Shown: positions 11,776 to 23,419, numbered from the stretch's first letter. The stretch is 64,000 bases of DNA from Lates calcarifer (GCF_001640805.2 NC_066855.1:17326639-17390638); one strand, 5' to 3'. Notes: generated by a model not told the origin, from the sequence alone. Numbers and translations are program-made.

Positions 11776-12240
11776 CCTACCTTTCCCGCAGGCGCCTCTC
11801 TGGATGAAAATCACCGGCGGCTGTTGCAGCTTCGTCGCCCGGTTGCTGACGCGCTTCAGCTCGCAGATGTTCCGGTACGAGACGCCGTCGCTGCCGCACA
11901 CCGGCTCGGAGCTGGTGCACGCGCACACGCCGGCCTTGCCCCTTCGTCTGACGGTGGAGGACACCTCCACGCCGTCGGTCACCACACACTCCATACCCTC
12001 GGCGCACTCGCGGTCGCCAGCGCCGCCGCACTGCTCGCCTTCGCCGGACGCGCACACCGGGCAGCAGTCACAGCGGTCCAGCACGTCGCCAGCCAGGCAG
12101 TCGGCGGGGATCGGCGCGCACTGGGACTTGTCGCACTTCTCCGGGCAGCCGATGGCGAAGCGTTTGGCTATCCGCGCCTCGGCCACCAGACAAGTAGACG
12201 CCAGCAGGGCCATTACGCACAGGACAAACCGGAGACGCAT
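4277..12240 (-). CDS. htra1: HTRA1 serine protease, 5' part of gene (exons 1-4)
   Basis: Secreted trypsin-like protease that cleaves extracellular matrix and modulates TGF-beta/IGF signalling (known for the family). Coding exons on the minus strand: 12240-11781, 5954-5855, 4728-4614 and 4366-4277. All junctions are GT-AG and the phases match, giving about 255 residues. Order: signal peptide (residues 1-22, MRLRFVLCV... ending VAEA), a cysteine-rich IGFBP-type module (about 28-95), a Kazal-like module (about 103-150, [14 protein letters not shown]), a linker ([19 protein letters not shown]), then the protease start. Catalytic His is in TNAHVV (about residue 216) and catalytic Asp in [12 protein letters not shown] (about 246). 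The human protein has 480 residues; the Ser motif and PDZ domain are missing because the gene runs off the left edge, not because it is broken. The ATG at 12240 is chosen because the frame further upstream has only a TTG. Whether this is the teleost a or b copy cannot be told. Confidence 0.95.
4614..4728 (-). CDS. htra1: HTRA1 exon 3 (catalytic His)
   Basis: 115 bp. It encodes [20 protein letters not shown] and then [16 protein letters not shown], with the active-site His in TNAHVV. Acceptor CTCAG precedes 4728 and a GTATGC donor follows 4614. Confidence 0.95.
4870..5150 (+). repeat. Degenerate dispersed repeat, two related copies
   Basis: Two similar stretches about 120 bp apart (near 4953-5001 and 5070-5120) share an AGA.AAGGAA..GGG.TCACCAA..TTGTTAGGATT pattern. 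It resembles a teleost repeat I recognise from other genomes. It lies in HTRA1 intron 3. Confidence 0.4.
5855..5954 (-). CDS. htra1: HTRA1 exon 2
   Basis: 100 bp, phase 1 in and phase 0+2 out. It encodes [13 protein letters not shown] then [19 protein letters not shown], the conserved linker into the protease fold. Acceptor CTCAG precedes 5954 and a GTGAG donor follows 5855. Confidence 0.95.
6020..6053. repeat. (CA)n microsatellite in HTRA1 intron 1
   Basis: About 17 uninterrupted CA units, 66 bp upstream of exon 2 in transcript sense. On the transcribed sense strand this is a (TG)n followed by a CT-rich run just ahead of the exon 2 acceptor. Confidence 0.95.
6490..6520 (-). repeat. G-run repeat, G-quadruplex candidate
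   Basis: The plus strand reads C-runs of five to seven separated by single A residues. The minus strand, which is the HTRA1 sense strand, therefore has five or more G-runs separated by single T loops. That fits the standard quadruplex pattern. Confidence 0.8.
8461..8485 (+). repeat. Left terminal inverted repeat of mariner relic
   Basis: Pairs with 9182-9206 in reverse complement: identical at 20 of the first 21 positions, then weaker. The TA at 8459-8460 is the target duplication. Confidence 0.85.
9182..9206 (-). repeat. Right terminal inverted repeat of mariner relic
   Basis: Reverse complement of the left repeat with one mismatch in the first 21 bases. The TA at 9207-9208 completes the target duplication. 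Confidence 0.85.
9738..10290 (+). repeat. Purine-rich (GGA/GAA) tract
   Basis: About 550 bp in which one strand is overwhelmingly A/G, with a near-perfect (GGA)n core at 10104-10139. Open frames through it (Glu/Arg/Lys-rich on plus, Ser/Leu/Pro-rich on minus) are composition artefacts. On the HTRA1 sense strand it is a polypyrimidine tract inside intron 1. Confidence 0.85.
10365..10620. repeat. Microsatellite cluster (GT)n, (CT)n(CA)n, (GT)n(GA)n
   Basis: Three dinucleotide arrays within about 250 bp: GT at 10365-10398, CT then CA at 10447-10483, and GT then GA at 10585-10620. They directly follow the purine tract in HTRA1 intron 1. Confidence 0.93.
10896..11105 (+). repeat. Dispersed percomorph-type repeat
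   Basis: Contains CTAGCTTAGCATAAAAACTG, then GGGGGAAACAGCT, then AACATGTTAT and GGGGTTTTATGGGGGGGGTT in an order I recognise from repeats scattered through many percomorph genomes. No coding capacity. Boundaries and class are uncertain. Confidence 0.55.
11531..11572. repeat. (CA)n microsatellite
   Basis: About 20 CA units in HTRA1 intron 1, roughly 210 bp into the intron on the sense strand. Confidence 0.95.
11711..11773. repeat. (GA)n microsatellite beside the HTRA1 exon 1 donor
   Basis: About 31 uninterrupted GA units on plus, so (CT)n on the HTRA1 sense strand. The array begins at intron position +8, immediately after the GTAGGAG donor. A short (CA)5 follows at its far end (11701-11710). 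Confidence 0.95.
11781..12240 (-). CDS. htra1: HTRA1 exon 1 (coding part)
   Basis: Encodes the signal peptide, IGFBP-type and Kazal-like modules. It ends in phase 1 inside ACGKG, at a GTAGGA donor (11780 downward). It is much richer in G+C than its surroundings, as is usual for first exons of this family. The (CT)n tract begins eight bases into the intron. Confidence 0.95.
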
Positions 12241-12397
12241 GATGGGACAGTGGAAAAGAAACTCAGCCAAAAAGAAACTGGGAGTTGGACTTTAAATTTC
12301 TAATGAAATGCTAAGGTTCTAGTTAAGAAATGTTTAAAGTGGGTTGTGCGGAGGTCACTGCAGCGGTACTCACTGATGCAGTGTGGAGCTGTCTTGG

Positions 12398-12490
12398 TTT
12401 ATAAAAGCTGCAGGATAAACACAGGAGACGATTGGTGGGCGTGTGTGACGTCCATCAGAGGAGGGGGGGTGGGGGTGGTATGGGGTGGTG
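12398..12490 (-). promoter_or_regulatory. htra1: Predicted HTRA1 core promoter
   Basis: On the minus strand, reading toward the gene: a G-run block (12462-12490, on plus), a CRE-like site (TGACGTC on plus, 12446-12452), a CCAAT box (plus ATTGG, 12431-12435) and a TATAAA box (plus TTTATA, 12398-12403). The TATA box is about 160 bp upstream of the ATG at 12240, so transcription would be expected to start near 12370 with a leader of about 130 nt. Spacing is typical of a focused TATA promoter. Predicted from motifs only. Confidence 0.6.
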
Positions 12491-12944
12491 AAGTTGTGTG
12501 CATTAAACCTGTGTATGGTTGAAAGAAGCAGCTACTACTCAAGTGCTGTACCACAGGAGCTGGACGTCTGAGGAAGTTCCACTGTCATACTTCTATTCCA
12601 CTACATTTAATGAGAGAGTATTGTGCATTTTACTCCACTACACTTATCTGACAGCTGTATACAAAAATATGATGATGATGTGATATGATTTATGAAATAT
12701 ACAATGTCTCTAGTAGGTAGATAAATGCTGCTTGCCCAGAGTCATCATGATGATCCAGTACCATACATACTCTGAAAGGGGCCATTCTGCATATTGAGGG
12801 CTTTGACCTTGCTACTTTAAATACACTTAGATTTTAAGTAAAAATTCAGAGTGCTGCTCATCTAATAAAGCTTATTCATCATAATCCCTTGAAAATGTCC
12901 TGTAGAGGTTAGATGAAATATAGGTTTGTACACCATGTTACAAT

Positions 12945-13160
12945 TAAGAATCAAGAATTCTTTATTGTCATTACACATAACGAAATGTCGTTTGGTAGCT
13001 TAAAAAAAAGACACAATACTTAAAATACGCAAACAGAAAAACCAACTATAAACACACTATAAATATGTGCAATAGATATGTAATACTATAATATAATATG
13101 ATAATATGTGCAATGGCTCAGCAGCAGAGGAATGCATGAAAGTGCAGCACAGTGCAATAC
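12945..13160 (+). repeat. Dispersed repeat fragment
   Basis: Carries AATTCTTTATTGTCATTACA followed by ACGAAATGTCGTTTGGTAGC, then an AT-rich stretch with repeated ATAATATG and TGTGCAAT words. This order is common in teleost dispersed repeats. Class unknown. Confidence 0.45.
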
Positions 13161-15597
13161 ACTGTGTATAGCATACACTGTGTGCATTCTGTATGCTCAT
13201 GTTGCATCACTGTGCACTCTTGGCTGCCTTGTTCAAAACAATATGATTTTTTATTGTTCACTGGGTTACAGTCTTGTGTATTGAGTTAGATCTTCAAACC
13301 TTAAGAAAGTGCCTCAGTGGTTATAACCCCATATGTTTCTTCTGTTCAGCCACGAGGCTGCCTCAGACAAACTATAAGATGTTTTATTGCAGCACAAACT
13401 GCAGTCACACTGCAGCCCACGTATGTGATTCACTATACAGCAGAACTGTCCACTGTTTACCTCATGCCACTGCTCATGCTGTCACTCAGCTGTCTCTGGA
13501 CGTTTACTCTCACACATTTTAATTAATGCTCTCAATGAATAACACATGTCACTGTGAAAAGTAGAGTTTTATTAATTTTAACCTCTTAAAGGCAGCTGTT
13601 TGTGTTTCTCCTCAGTTTTACAGTGCAATGTTGTAAAACTAAAAGTAACCTACTGACGCCTTCTGCTGTTTCCATGTCTGTCCACCTTCTCCGTCCTTCA
13701 GTCCAACTGTATTTCGTAATCATAACCTGCTGCCCGCTGCATGTTCCCATTGACATCCAGTCAGTGAGTGCTGGTGTGCAACAGCAATCAAATTTTTCCA
13801 TTAAGAGAGACAAGTCAATACAGTTGCTCAAGAGTTCAAATGGTGTTGGAGACACATTTGTTTTGAACATGCATAGAAGGGCCAAGGTTGCTGCACATTT
13901 TCTGTGTTAAAACTGCACATTTTACAAGACTCACTCAGACTCACATTGTTGTGAACATGTGTAAATACCCTGCAGAGTGAGAGTTAATGATCATCCATAT
14001 TATTTATCTCCCCTCAGAATTGTCAGCTTGTTATTTAATATCATTAAAAAATAAAGTATTGTTGTATGTAATATCAATTTCAACCTAAATGACACTTTTC
14101 ATCTGTGGCAATGCGGGGTGTGTTTGTGCCTCTATCTGCAACACAGCAATGTTCACAGTTCTCAGTTCACAGGCTGTTCAGTGTCTTGTTTGCAACGCAC
14201 AGACATGCAAAATAGTGATTTCACTCAACTGAACTGAATGGTTCAAAATGCAGGAGTCATCCATCAGTCTCACACTCAGTAACTTTTATGTCATGGAGGC
14301 CTGTTACATCACAGGTGGTATGACGTGAAAAGCTCTATTTTGGAAACTATTGATTGTTCTGAACCCTTAGCAGTCGATGGTGAAGGTTTCTGTGACATCA
14401 TATGTGGTCATCATATGTTTATTATGTCATTATTTGACATTAGATTCTTGGAATTCTGCAGGCAAGCAAGATCTTCTGAAGTGTTAATGTTTTCTTTGGA
14501 TCCTACCTAAAGCACAGTGTTGAATGTCAAAACAAAAGTCATATCATCCCTTTTTTTTATACAGTTATTCTCATAAAGGAAGAGTGAATCTGGGATCAGA
14601 ATAAACTGACCTCCTCACCACACTGATTTTGTGGCTCCGCAACAATGTGACCATGATTCTAATTTTCCTTTCCACATGAAAGTAAACATGTTTGTCATTT
14701 TTGGTCATTTTGCTAAAGTTATTCTTGGAAGGACAGTCTCAGATTTTCTGTGCCAAGATGGCACTCCATCTGTTCCTCAGGTTTCCAGAGCCAGAGCACT
14801 AGAGTCCTCCTTTGGGTGAAGCAGGTGTCTTCCTGCTGACTCCCTGAAGCTCACACGAGTGCCGACATTTATTCACTAATAACTAACTAAAAACTCCACT
14901 ATCAGAGTTTTTCATTCAGCTGTCTGTTTGTTTTCTGTTTGGTAAATATTTACACACAATTAACTAGCAATCATCTCTACAGTTTTCCCTCCATGCTGTG
15001 TGATATGATATGGCTCGGCCTGGCTCGTTTCCTTCCCGTCCGGCTCAACTCACCACAGGGCTGTTGTTCCTGCTGCTGCTGCTGTTGTGTTTGGGTCAGA
15101 CAGCCCCGGCGGCTGCAGGGTTTTCAGAGTTATTGATGCAGGAGAGAGCCAAAGAAACCCACCCAGAGTCTGATCCCTGAAGGGTGTGTGTTCCAGTGAG
15201 TGTTTGTGTGGGTCTGGAGTAAATACAGTGACATATAAATCTGAATGATAAAGGACAGTAGAGACATAGCTGAAAGAGAGGAGCATTTATACCCAGGAAT
15301 ATGACAAAGTGAGTGATTTGAATGTTTTTGAAATCAACTTTAAACGGTTTGTTCTCAGTCTTTAGGAATGTGTTTTCATGCGCATGCATATGCATATGCA
15401 TATGTGTGTGTGTTGTATGTACTTGTCTGACTGCTAGAAATCAGCTGTATGGCAGCGTGTGTGTTTACTTTTCATGCAGCAGAAAATTCTATAGTCCAGG
15501 TTTTGAAATGAAAAATGTCAGCATAAGGCACCATGTAATGTGGTATGTCCCGGGAACCTCACCTCACCTTGTGTTTTAACTATTAACCAGTATCTGA

Positions 15598-15740
15598 ATT
15601 GACTGGCTTATCCACTAATCACAGGGTTGGCTGTGTGACCCCCAGCTGTCTGCACATTGTAGTCTCCTTGAGCAAAACACTGAACCCATGTGTGTGCGTG
15701 TGTGTGTGTGTGAAGGGGTGTGAATTGTAAAAATTAAATG
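15598..15740 (+). repeat. Dispersed repeat fragment
   Basis: Contains CTGTCTGCACATTGTAGTCT, then CCTTGAGCAAAACACTGAAC, a short (GT)n and GTGTGAATTGTAAAA. This arrangement is a familiar fish dispersed repeat. It is interrupted by the microsatellite at 15692-15712. Confidence 0.45.
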
Positions 15741-16139
15741 AAAGGAAATATTGCACTAACATCAGAACAGAATCCATGTCCAGTTTTAAAGTCCAGTAAA
15801 CCTCAAACACATCAGTAAACTCAGTCACCCCCTCTAGAGGTCACTACTGAGGCTCTTACACCTTCAGCCGCTTTTTGTAAACAGCCTGTCAGATGACTTG
15901 ATGACTCTGAAAACTCGGAGCAGTTCAGCGTCTTCCGCTGCATCTCGTCAGTCTGAGGAAAGACGTGATTCAGAGGGGATTTTCATCCATCTTTCTGTCT
16001 CTCTGTTTGTGTGTATTGCTGTTGCCACCCTCATCGCCATAGAAACATACTTGAGAGGCTCCAACAGAGATGATCTCAGGACTCACAGGATAAAGAAGAA
16101 GATGTGTATATGTGCACTATAGAGTAGTTCTGTAAGGTC

Positions 16140-16740
16140 CATGAGATTCTTTTAAAGGGGTTCCAGGGGCCACTGAGGGGATGGTCTCAGATGGTTTCTT
16201 AAGGCTGCTAGTGGTTAGTCTCTGAAGGTGCTGCAGGAATCCCAATAAGTCCCAATAAGTCCCAATAAGGCTTTAACCATGATCAAGTGGTCTTTGAAGG
16301 GGTCCAGGGCTACTTTAAGAGTTTCAAGAGGTCTTTTGAGGCATTTCAGACACTCTGGAAGGAGTTCCATGTATCCTCTGAGGTTTTCAGGGGGTCCCGA
16401 GAGAGCTCTTGATCCTCAATCCCGGAATCGCACTGATACTTGAAGGTGGCCCTTCAGTGGTCTTTGAAGTGGTCAAGGATTCTTTCAATAGGTTCTACTG
16501 GCCTTTCAATGGGTTTCAGTGGTCCTTGGGAGGATTCACCAATCTTTCTGCTATATGTTCAAATGGTCTTGAGGGTGTTCTAAAAATCTTTGAATGTGTT
16601 TCAGTGACACCAAAAAGTGTTTGATTGTTTCTTAAAGGTTAGAAGTTCCTTGAAAATGTTCTGCTGACCCTTGAAGAGCTTTGACTAGCTTTTGAAGAAT
16701 TTTAAGGGGCCTTGAGGGAAGTCCGTGAGAGAGTTTCTTA
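16140..16740 (+). repeat. Decayed minisatellite
   Basis: About 600 bp built of imperfect units of roughly 20-35 bp around words such as GGTCTTTGAAG, GGTTTCAGTGGTCCTTGG and CTTGAAGAGCTTT. A perfect 10-bp triplet (CCCAATAAGT, CCCAATAAGT, CCCAATAAGG) sits at 16240-16269. Coding potential is nil on inspection. Confidence 0.65.
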
Positions 16741-19700
16741 ACATAAGGAACAATTTAACAGGCACAGCCTTGCCAAGAGTATATGAGATCTAATGATTTT
16801 AAAACATGATCAAGTTCTGTTATATAATAATAAATGCACTGGGGAAATAATTGGATTCTTCTCATCACACGCATTGATTGTCAGATGATACAGTGGCGTA
16901 ACAGCAAAGAACATTTAATGGAGAAAGTTTGGCCTCTCGAAACAAAACTGTTCTACTCAGTTTAATTCAATTACGTGTATTTCTGAACAGTTAAGTACTC
17001 TGCATTTAGTAACTTTGTATTCAGGTCCTACAGGGAGGTGAATAATATAACACAATCAAAAGTGACTTCAGTTTGCCAGTTTCCATGTCATTATTTGCAG
17101 TTATTTAACAACATTTATGAGGTTTTATTGTCCTGCCATCCATAATGATGCCTTAGTTTTACTGAGTGAATTAGAGGTTTCCAGTTCCTTTCAGTACTGC
17201 AATATTTGTAAAAACAATGATCTTAAAAGTGAGGCTGAAAGTTTATTCTTGACTCTGACAACATAATTTGAAAAAACTATCTCCACAACCTTCCTTAGGT
17301 GAAGTTCCACCATCAGGGAGTTGTTCATTTTCATTTTTTTCTGACCATTTAAATGTCTTCTCAACTTTCTGGCTTAAAAGTTTTAATTGAAAGTTAATTC
17401 TTGCCTTTGGAAATATCATTTAAATTGCAATGTTTATTGCGAGTCATGCATATGAAATGATTCAGAGTTAACTTTAAATGGATATAAAATGACCAAAAAA
17501 CTTCAGTTCCAGTGGATGTGTCGTCTGTCTGCTGCTCCCCGGCTCAGTTGGACAGCTCATCATTCCTGTTTATGGTGCGAAGACCACTGGAGACCATTCA
17601 AACACTCTGCTCCGCTTTTCCGGGAAACCCAGTTTGTGTGTGTGTGTGTGTGAGAAATATCAATCTAATTCCACTCAGGCTGAGTCAGTCTGCAATAATG
17701 TTTTGATTTATGCATGTGCGTGTCCGAGTTGGAGGGAGAGAGCGTGAAAAAGACAAAAGAGAGAATAACAAAGTCGGAGCTGGCGTATGTTAACGTGCAG
17801 CTGCCAGGTCTGTACAGAGAGTGCTTGTGTTTAAGTCTGAGTGTGTTTGTATATGTGTGTTTGTCTCTTAGATGACTCAGGCCTCCTCCCATCCATCTAA
17901 ACAGTCCAGTAAAGTATTCATGTCAGCGCCGACCTGCAACATTTAGTTTCCCTGCAGTACCATGTTTGTGGTTTCAGATACTGGCTGTCAGAGAGTGATC
18001 ACAAAAACATCACATCTTTGATGCTGATTCTGGGCAGACTCAAGACAAACAGTGACGAATCTGACATTTCAAGATCAGACAGTCAAATGAGGACAAATCT
18101 CCAATCAGAAACAGATCAACAGAAGAATGAGAAACTGTAGATTACTGGCCACTGGACATCTCTGGTTGTAAAATCTTGGCCCTCAGTTGAAAATATATCA
18201 TGTCATAGTTAGATTCCTGATGAGGCCCCCCTCTACCCGATCACCTTTGCATGCCATGCAAGTCATTGGTGTAAATACCTATGTGACATGACACTCTGCA
18301 AAGTAATGTTGTACTTAAAGCCTCGAACAAACATCGTGCATCACTGCTTTTTCTGGACTCCATTCAGCCTCTGGTCCAGCTGCTGCCAGATCGGTCAGGC
18401 TTCCAGTCTGTGGCATGAGGTGCCTGGAAATCAAATCAGTGTTCAAGTACAAAGATTAAAACACAATAGGTGGGGTTAACATTTTACTCTCCACTCATGT
18501 TGCTGCACTTAAAATCAAAGAAAAACAGCTTTCAGTTTGATGTAGAGGGCGTTAAACTGAATTTATTGCAGCATGGGTCCAGAGCAAGACTTTTTGTTTT
18601 GTTCTTATGTTCTTACTGGCAGTGTCATGGCTCCTCTTTAAATCCTAGACTGGCAGCGGTGGTTGGTTTCTGTCACTCTTTTGGAACACATAGTTCTTTT
18701 TCTCTGAAGTCTATTAACATGGGCCCATTTAAAATTTGAACTGAGAGCCAGCCTTTCCCTTGCTTCCATTTGTCATGTTAGGTACTGAGCAACAGTGGCT
18801 TCATTAGACAGATTAGAAGGCGAATGAGTCCAGTGCTGATACTGCCTCAGGATACTGCTGAACCTAAATCACAGGGTGGAGATGGCAGGTTGCAAAAGAG
18901 GGGGAAAAGCTGCTTTCCTGTGCTTCAGCTGGAGTGTGTTAGATCAAGACTGTTCAACAGCTTGAGAGCAGGGCGACCTGACTGGAAGACTCAATCTGAG
19001 GTAGAAATCTGCGACACAACATGTGATATGAGACAGGTGCTGCCAGGACATGTTGCAGTGTAGAATAGTAAATTTGTGATAACAAATCAACAAAGGGCCC
19101 TTCTCAACAGTTAGTTCTCTTACTGCACCTGGCCAATAAATATTCTGGTACATAAACCTCACAAACGCTGCAATGCAGGAGCTTTTCTGGGAATACAGGA
19201 AGATTTTTAAGAACTGAGGGGCTATGTCATTTTTACTACACTTTTTTGTATGGATCAACAAAAACCAATAAGGTATAATCTGTTCATTATTGGGCTTTTG
19301 AGGTAGAGTGATAGGTGGTGCTTCTAGGTATATCAGAGCATCTTAACATATCACTCATTTATAAAACATACAGAAATTACTTAAAGACACTGATTTATGA
19401 AGTGGACAGAATGAGCTCTGCAGACTCCTGTAGGACAATAACAGATGGAGTGTGTCCTGTGGGAGGGTTCACAGTCAACTAAACACTAAACAGCCTCATG
19501 TAAACTCATGTAGGCTGATGTGTGTTCTCACTCACTCAGCTGAGAGACTGTTTTTCATTGACAATCTTGTATCCAAACTTAATCTGGGGGAGCTTTCAGA
19601 GCGTTTTTATGAGGCGTTCCACATGAGCAGAGGGACCGAAAGCAAGGCTGCTCACTCCAAAAGAGTCATTAAAGATGCTTTTCTGTGGTTTTGGATAGAG

Positions 19701-20764
19701 GTGGTCTTTGGCTGAGCTGAGGGGACGACCTCAAGTGAACTTCGGTCATGTTAACCTTTTGAATATATTTGGTCTTAAAATTATCTATGTGCCATTTGAG
19801 AAAGTGACTCCTACTCTTATAGAACAGCATGAAATTGTTTCAGGACATGAGAAAGTCAATTTCAGAGGAATTCTTGGTGTGTAAAACGGGAAATAAACCT
19901 TTCCTTTTTAAGTATTTAAATAGCTCTTAGGAAACAGTAGGAGCTTTCATAGTTGAAATCAGTCAAATGATGTGAAGTGCTGCCTTTCCAAAATACAGTT
20001 TAAACCTCTCGATTCCTCTTCATTTGATTTATTTTACACTCCAGATACTCAGTATTTCAAAACAAAATGAAAAATGCAATTGGAGTTAATATTTCAAATC
20101 TGCAAATCCATGTGGAGATTAATCATAAACAGTAGATAACACAGATGAAATGTTAACTCACAAAGTAGACATTACATGTTTGCCAGCAGAGATTAGTTTC
20201 CTCCAGAAACATTGACAAAACATTCTCAGAATGGAAGGATGACCTTAGATGTATTTGTTTGAAACTGATTTAACTCTGTATGACTGATAAACTTCAGCAT
20301 ATGATGGCACCTTTGAAAAGGAGCTCTCAGTTTTTACTTCTCACTAACATTTACTGCTCATGTTTTCAGTCACTGTAAGATTTTTGGTGATCAAAATCCA
20401 CTGTAGCTGCTGAAAACATCTGGATGAGATGTCATTGTCTCTATGTTTGGCCAGTTACCCTCAGGAATAAATAAGTGAGAGTCATTTCGGGGAGTTCCTC
20501 TGTGAGGTCTCAGCAGTCCACACAAACTGAACCTGATTTGGAAATGTTTTGGGGCTATTCTAACAGAGGTGACTGCAACAGCTGGAGAAGAACAGATGTT
20601 ACATAATGAAGTGAAGCCAGTATTTAGACATATGAATCCTGGTTACCCGCACATTTGCATCATTATTCATTGTTGGTATCTTCGCATAAATTACTCCCAT
20701 ATACAGTGCACTCACACACATATGTGCAGACATAAATAACATTTATATTGCCGGTTTTATTTGA

Positions 20765-20808
20765 CACTCACTCTCTCTCACTCTCTCTCACTCTCTCTCA
20801 CTCTCTCA
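20765..20808. repeat. (CTCTCTCA)n simple repeat
   Basis: Several copies of an 8-10 bp CTCTCTCTCA unit, followed by T-runs at 20826-20838. Confidence 0.85.
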
Positions 20809-22613
20809 CTGTGTTTTTTCTTATTGTTTTTTTTTTTTACAGTATCAGTACCAAAAAATGGGCTCTTTGGTATCAAAAAAGGGAACTTGTGCACCGTGGG
20901 CAAAGATTCAGCTGACACATATTAAAAGTAAAACTGTCACATGTATCTCCAAAATTACTCCAGTAGAATACTGAGTTGGGTTCATGTAAAGAAGATTCTT
21001 ATACTCATTGATTTCATTTACTTAGTGAAAAATGAACAGCACCTTTACAGCTGCTTAGCGCAGGTGTTACAAATAAGTGATAGCCCTGTTTAATTCAAGT
21101 GTTATGTTGGGTTTCAGAAAAATTAGACTGAAAGCTGATGTAATTCACAGTGGACTGCACAAAGTTTCTATCTAACAGAGACATGCACTGAGGGCTGCGC
21201 ATCAACTCAGATAAATGTCTCAATCGCATTCTACATCAATGATGTTCGTCTTGTGCAACTCCTGGATCCGTGGGGTGTGACTGTAGCCTGTTCCGGTGCA
21301 GTGGGACTGATGCTCTGCAGCCGTTATGAAATCATGACCTAATGACCAATAGCTGCCTCAGAGGAGTTTATTTGGAGAGCCTCCACCCGATGAGACAACA
21401 GCACGAACAACGGAGGCTCACTCCAGCCATAAATCAGGACAAACTTCCTGAAAGGAGGGAGATGTGTGAGATTTACAACATTTGGAAACAGTGACATCTA
21501 GTGGACATAGACTCACAGGGGCCATTTTGATTCACAAGTACTTTGTCTCTTAGTAATACTTTTACTTTAGAGATCTCGTGGATGCAGAACTTGATTATAT
21601 TTCAACATTTCTACTTTAATTAAAGGATCTGAATACTTTCTCCACCGCTGTGCTGCCAGAAAGAAAGAAGACACCTGAACTCGAGATTATTTTTAAATTT
21701 CTTTTAATAAATAGAGCACATGGTCTTAGAATCAAGTACACACTAAAAAGGTCAAAACAGCTCATCATTTTTTTAATCAACTCTATAGAAATAACAATGC
21801 AGGCACTTTACCCAGCTTATGTTTAATAGAGAACAACAAGGGTGGGAGGGTTGTGTGCATGCAATCATGCACACACGTGTGTATAAAAGTCAGTAAACAA
21901 CATATATATGTAGATTTTTTTCCTCAAAACAATCTCATCACTGTGAATAATAAAAACTATCAAAACTAAAAGCACATCAAAACAGACAAAAAATACCCAC
22001 AACCATTCTCACACAGCGTGTGCAGCGTTCACAGCCTTGGAGCTGACAGTCATAAAACCTGGAAAACGGCTGCCAGGTTTTGGACTTTTGGATTTCCATT
22101 CCTGCTTGCAGCACCCAAATCCAAAAAAAACCCCAACATTTACAGATCAACAAATCAACAATATGAGTTTGGTTTCATGTCTCCCCACAAACAAACAAAT
22201 ACAACAACATCCGATGGAGTTAACAAAACAACTGTAACGTGAACGTATAGTGCAGGAGTTGAGATGAGTAAAGCTGGTGAGCAGAGTGAAAATCAGCTCC
22301 TCAATGGTGCATTCAGTCCACAGCAGTGAGTCATCTTATCTTGTATTTTAACCCGAAACATTAACAAAAAAATGTTTTACTTTAAGCACTGACCCCTGTT
22401 TTGTTTGGAGGTTTTAGTAAATTTCATGTCTTCACCCTTTTTTTCAATTTGTTGTTTTTTCCTAAAAACAATACAAGTTTTTTGTGTGAGTTGTTTTGTA
22501 TTTTGTAAAAAAAAAAAAAGGCTTTCCCTTGATTTAAGTTACATGTGAGTGAATCCACTGATTGCAGTGATTAAATGAACACATATGGTATGACAGTTAT
22601 GACAGTTATAGTT

Positions 22614-22619
22614 TTTATT
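22614..22619 (-). terminator. plekha1: Candidate polyadenylation signal for PLEKHA1
   Basis: Minus-strand AATAAA about 840 bp after the stop codon at 23461. Chosen because it is canonical and lies in an A/T-rich context. No transcript support is available. Confidence 0.35.
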
Positions 22620-23367
22620 GTTCATCTGTTATAAATGCTTGTGTGACCAAGCCCTTAGTGAGAAAATCCTATAAGCTCAAAGCTTTTCTTACTTTTTCTT
22701 TTTAAACTAACATTTTAGAGACTCATTGTCATCATGAGTCCAGTTCAATAAGTTACCTAGTATCTGGACTTTGGTGTTCTAAAGTGTTAAATCTGTTTGA
22801 TGGGGTGACCTTTTCTACCAGAGGTGAGGGAGAAGAGAAAGTAATGGTTCTCTGGTCAGAATGAAAGAGTTTATAATATCAAGAGGGATTGTCTTAAAAC
22901 ATAAACTGAGAAGCTGGATTAGTCAGTCTCTCAGCAGCATTAGGTGCAGACATCTGCCACTTCCAGCCTGTAACATCTGAGCTGCTGCTGTAGAAAAACC
23001 ACATGACTGCAAACTTTGGTTTATCTCTTTCTTACATGAACTGTGAAACCCAGCCATCATCTGGGTGCTATGAGCAGGTTTCATGGTTCTTGTACTCCTG
23101 AAACATCTCAAAACTTTACTGTACAATATCTAAGGTTTCTTTTTCTTTGCATGACAACATGGTTTGTGTTTTGCCAGCAGCAACATATAAGTAATACGTG
23201 GGAAGACAAAAGTATAGGAAATAAACTGGGGAAGAAGATCCTATCCCACATGTCCACACACATACAAAAAACTGGTCCCAGGGAGGACCGAACTGGTCCC
23301 AGTTTTGTAGGAGGATCATTTGGCCAGTCAGCACATGGAGAAATCTCAGCGCATGGAGCTTGTACAG

Positions 23368-23370
<3 letters not shown>

Positions 23371-23416
<46 letters not shown>
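23371..23416. repeat. (TG)n microsatellite
   Basis: About 23 TG units, 45 bp beyond the PLEKHA1 stop codon, so probably transcribed in its 3' UTR as (CA)n. Confidence 0.95.

Positions 23417-23419
<3 letters not shown>

Larger units (their letters stand above)
12500..21690. other. Intergenic region between HTRA1 and PLEKHA1
   Basis: No gene recognised on either strand; open frames are short and lack splice-consistent neighbours or family motifs. It holds the dispersed repeats near 12.95-13.16 and 15.6-15.74 kb, the minisatellite at 16.14-16.74 kb and a (CTCTCTCA)n array at 20765-20808. A less AT-rich block at 21170-21440 has no coding signal and could be regulatory or simply unique sequence. 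Confidence 0.7.

Noticed and set aside
12241..12270. Upstream extension of the HTRA1 frame by ten codons
   Set aside because: The upstream start codon is TTG, and the signal peptide begins naturally at the ATG at 12240.
11804..12303. Two long plus-strand open frames (163 and 159 codons) over HTRA1 exon 1
   Set aside because: They are antisense shadows of the GC-rich HTRA1 first exon, which has a signal peptide and clear IGFBP and Kazal cysteine patterns on minus.
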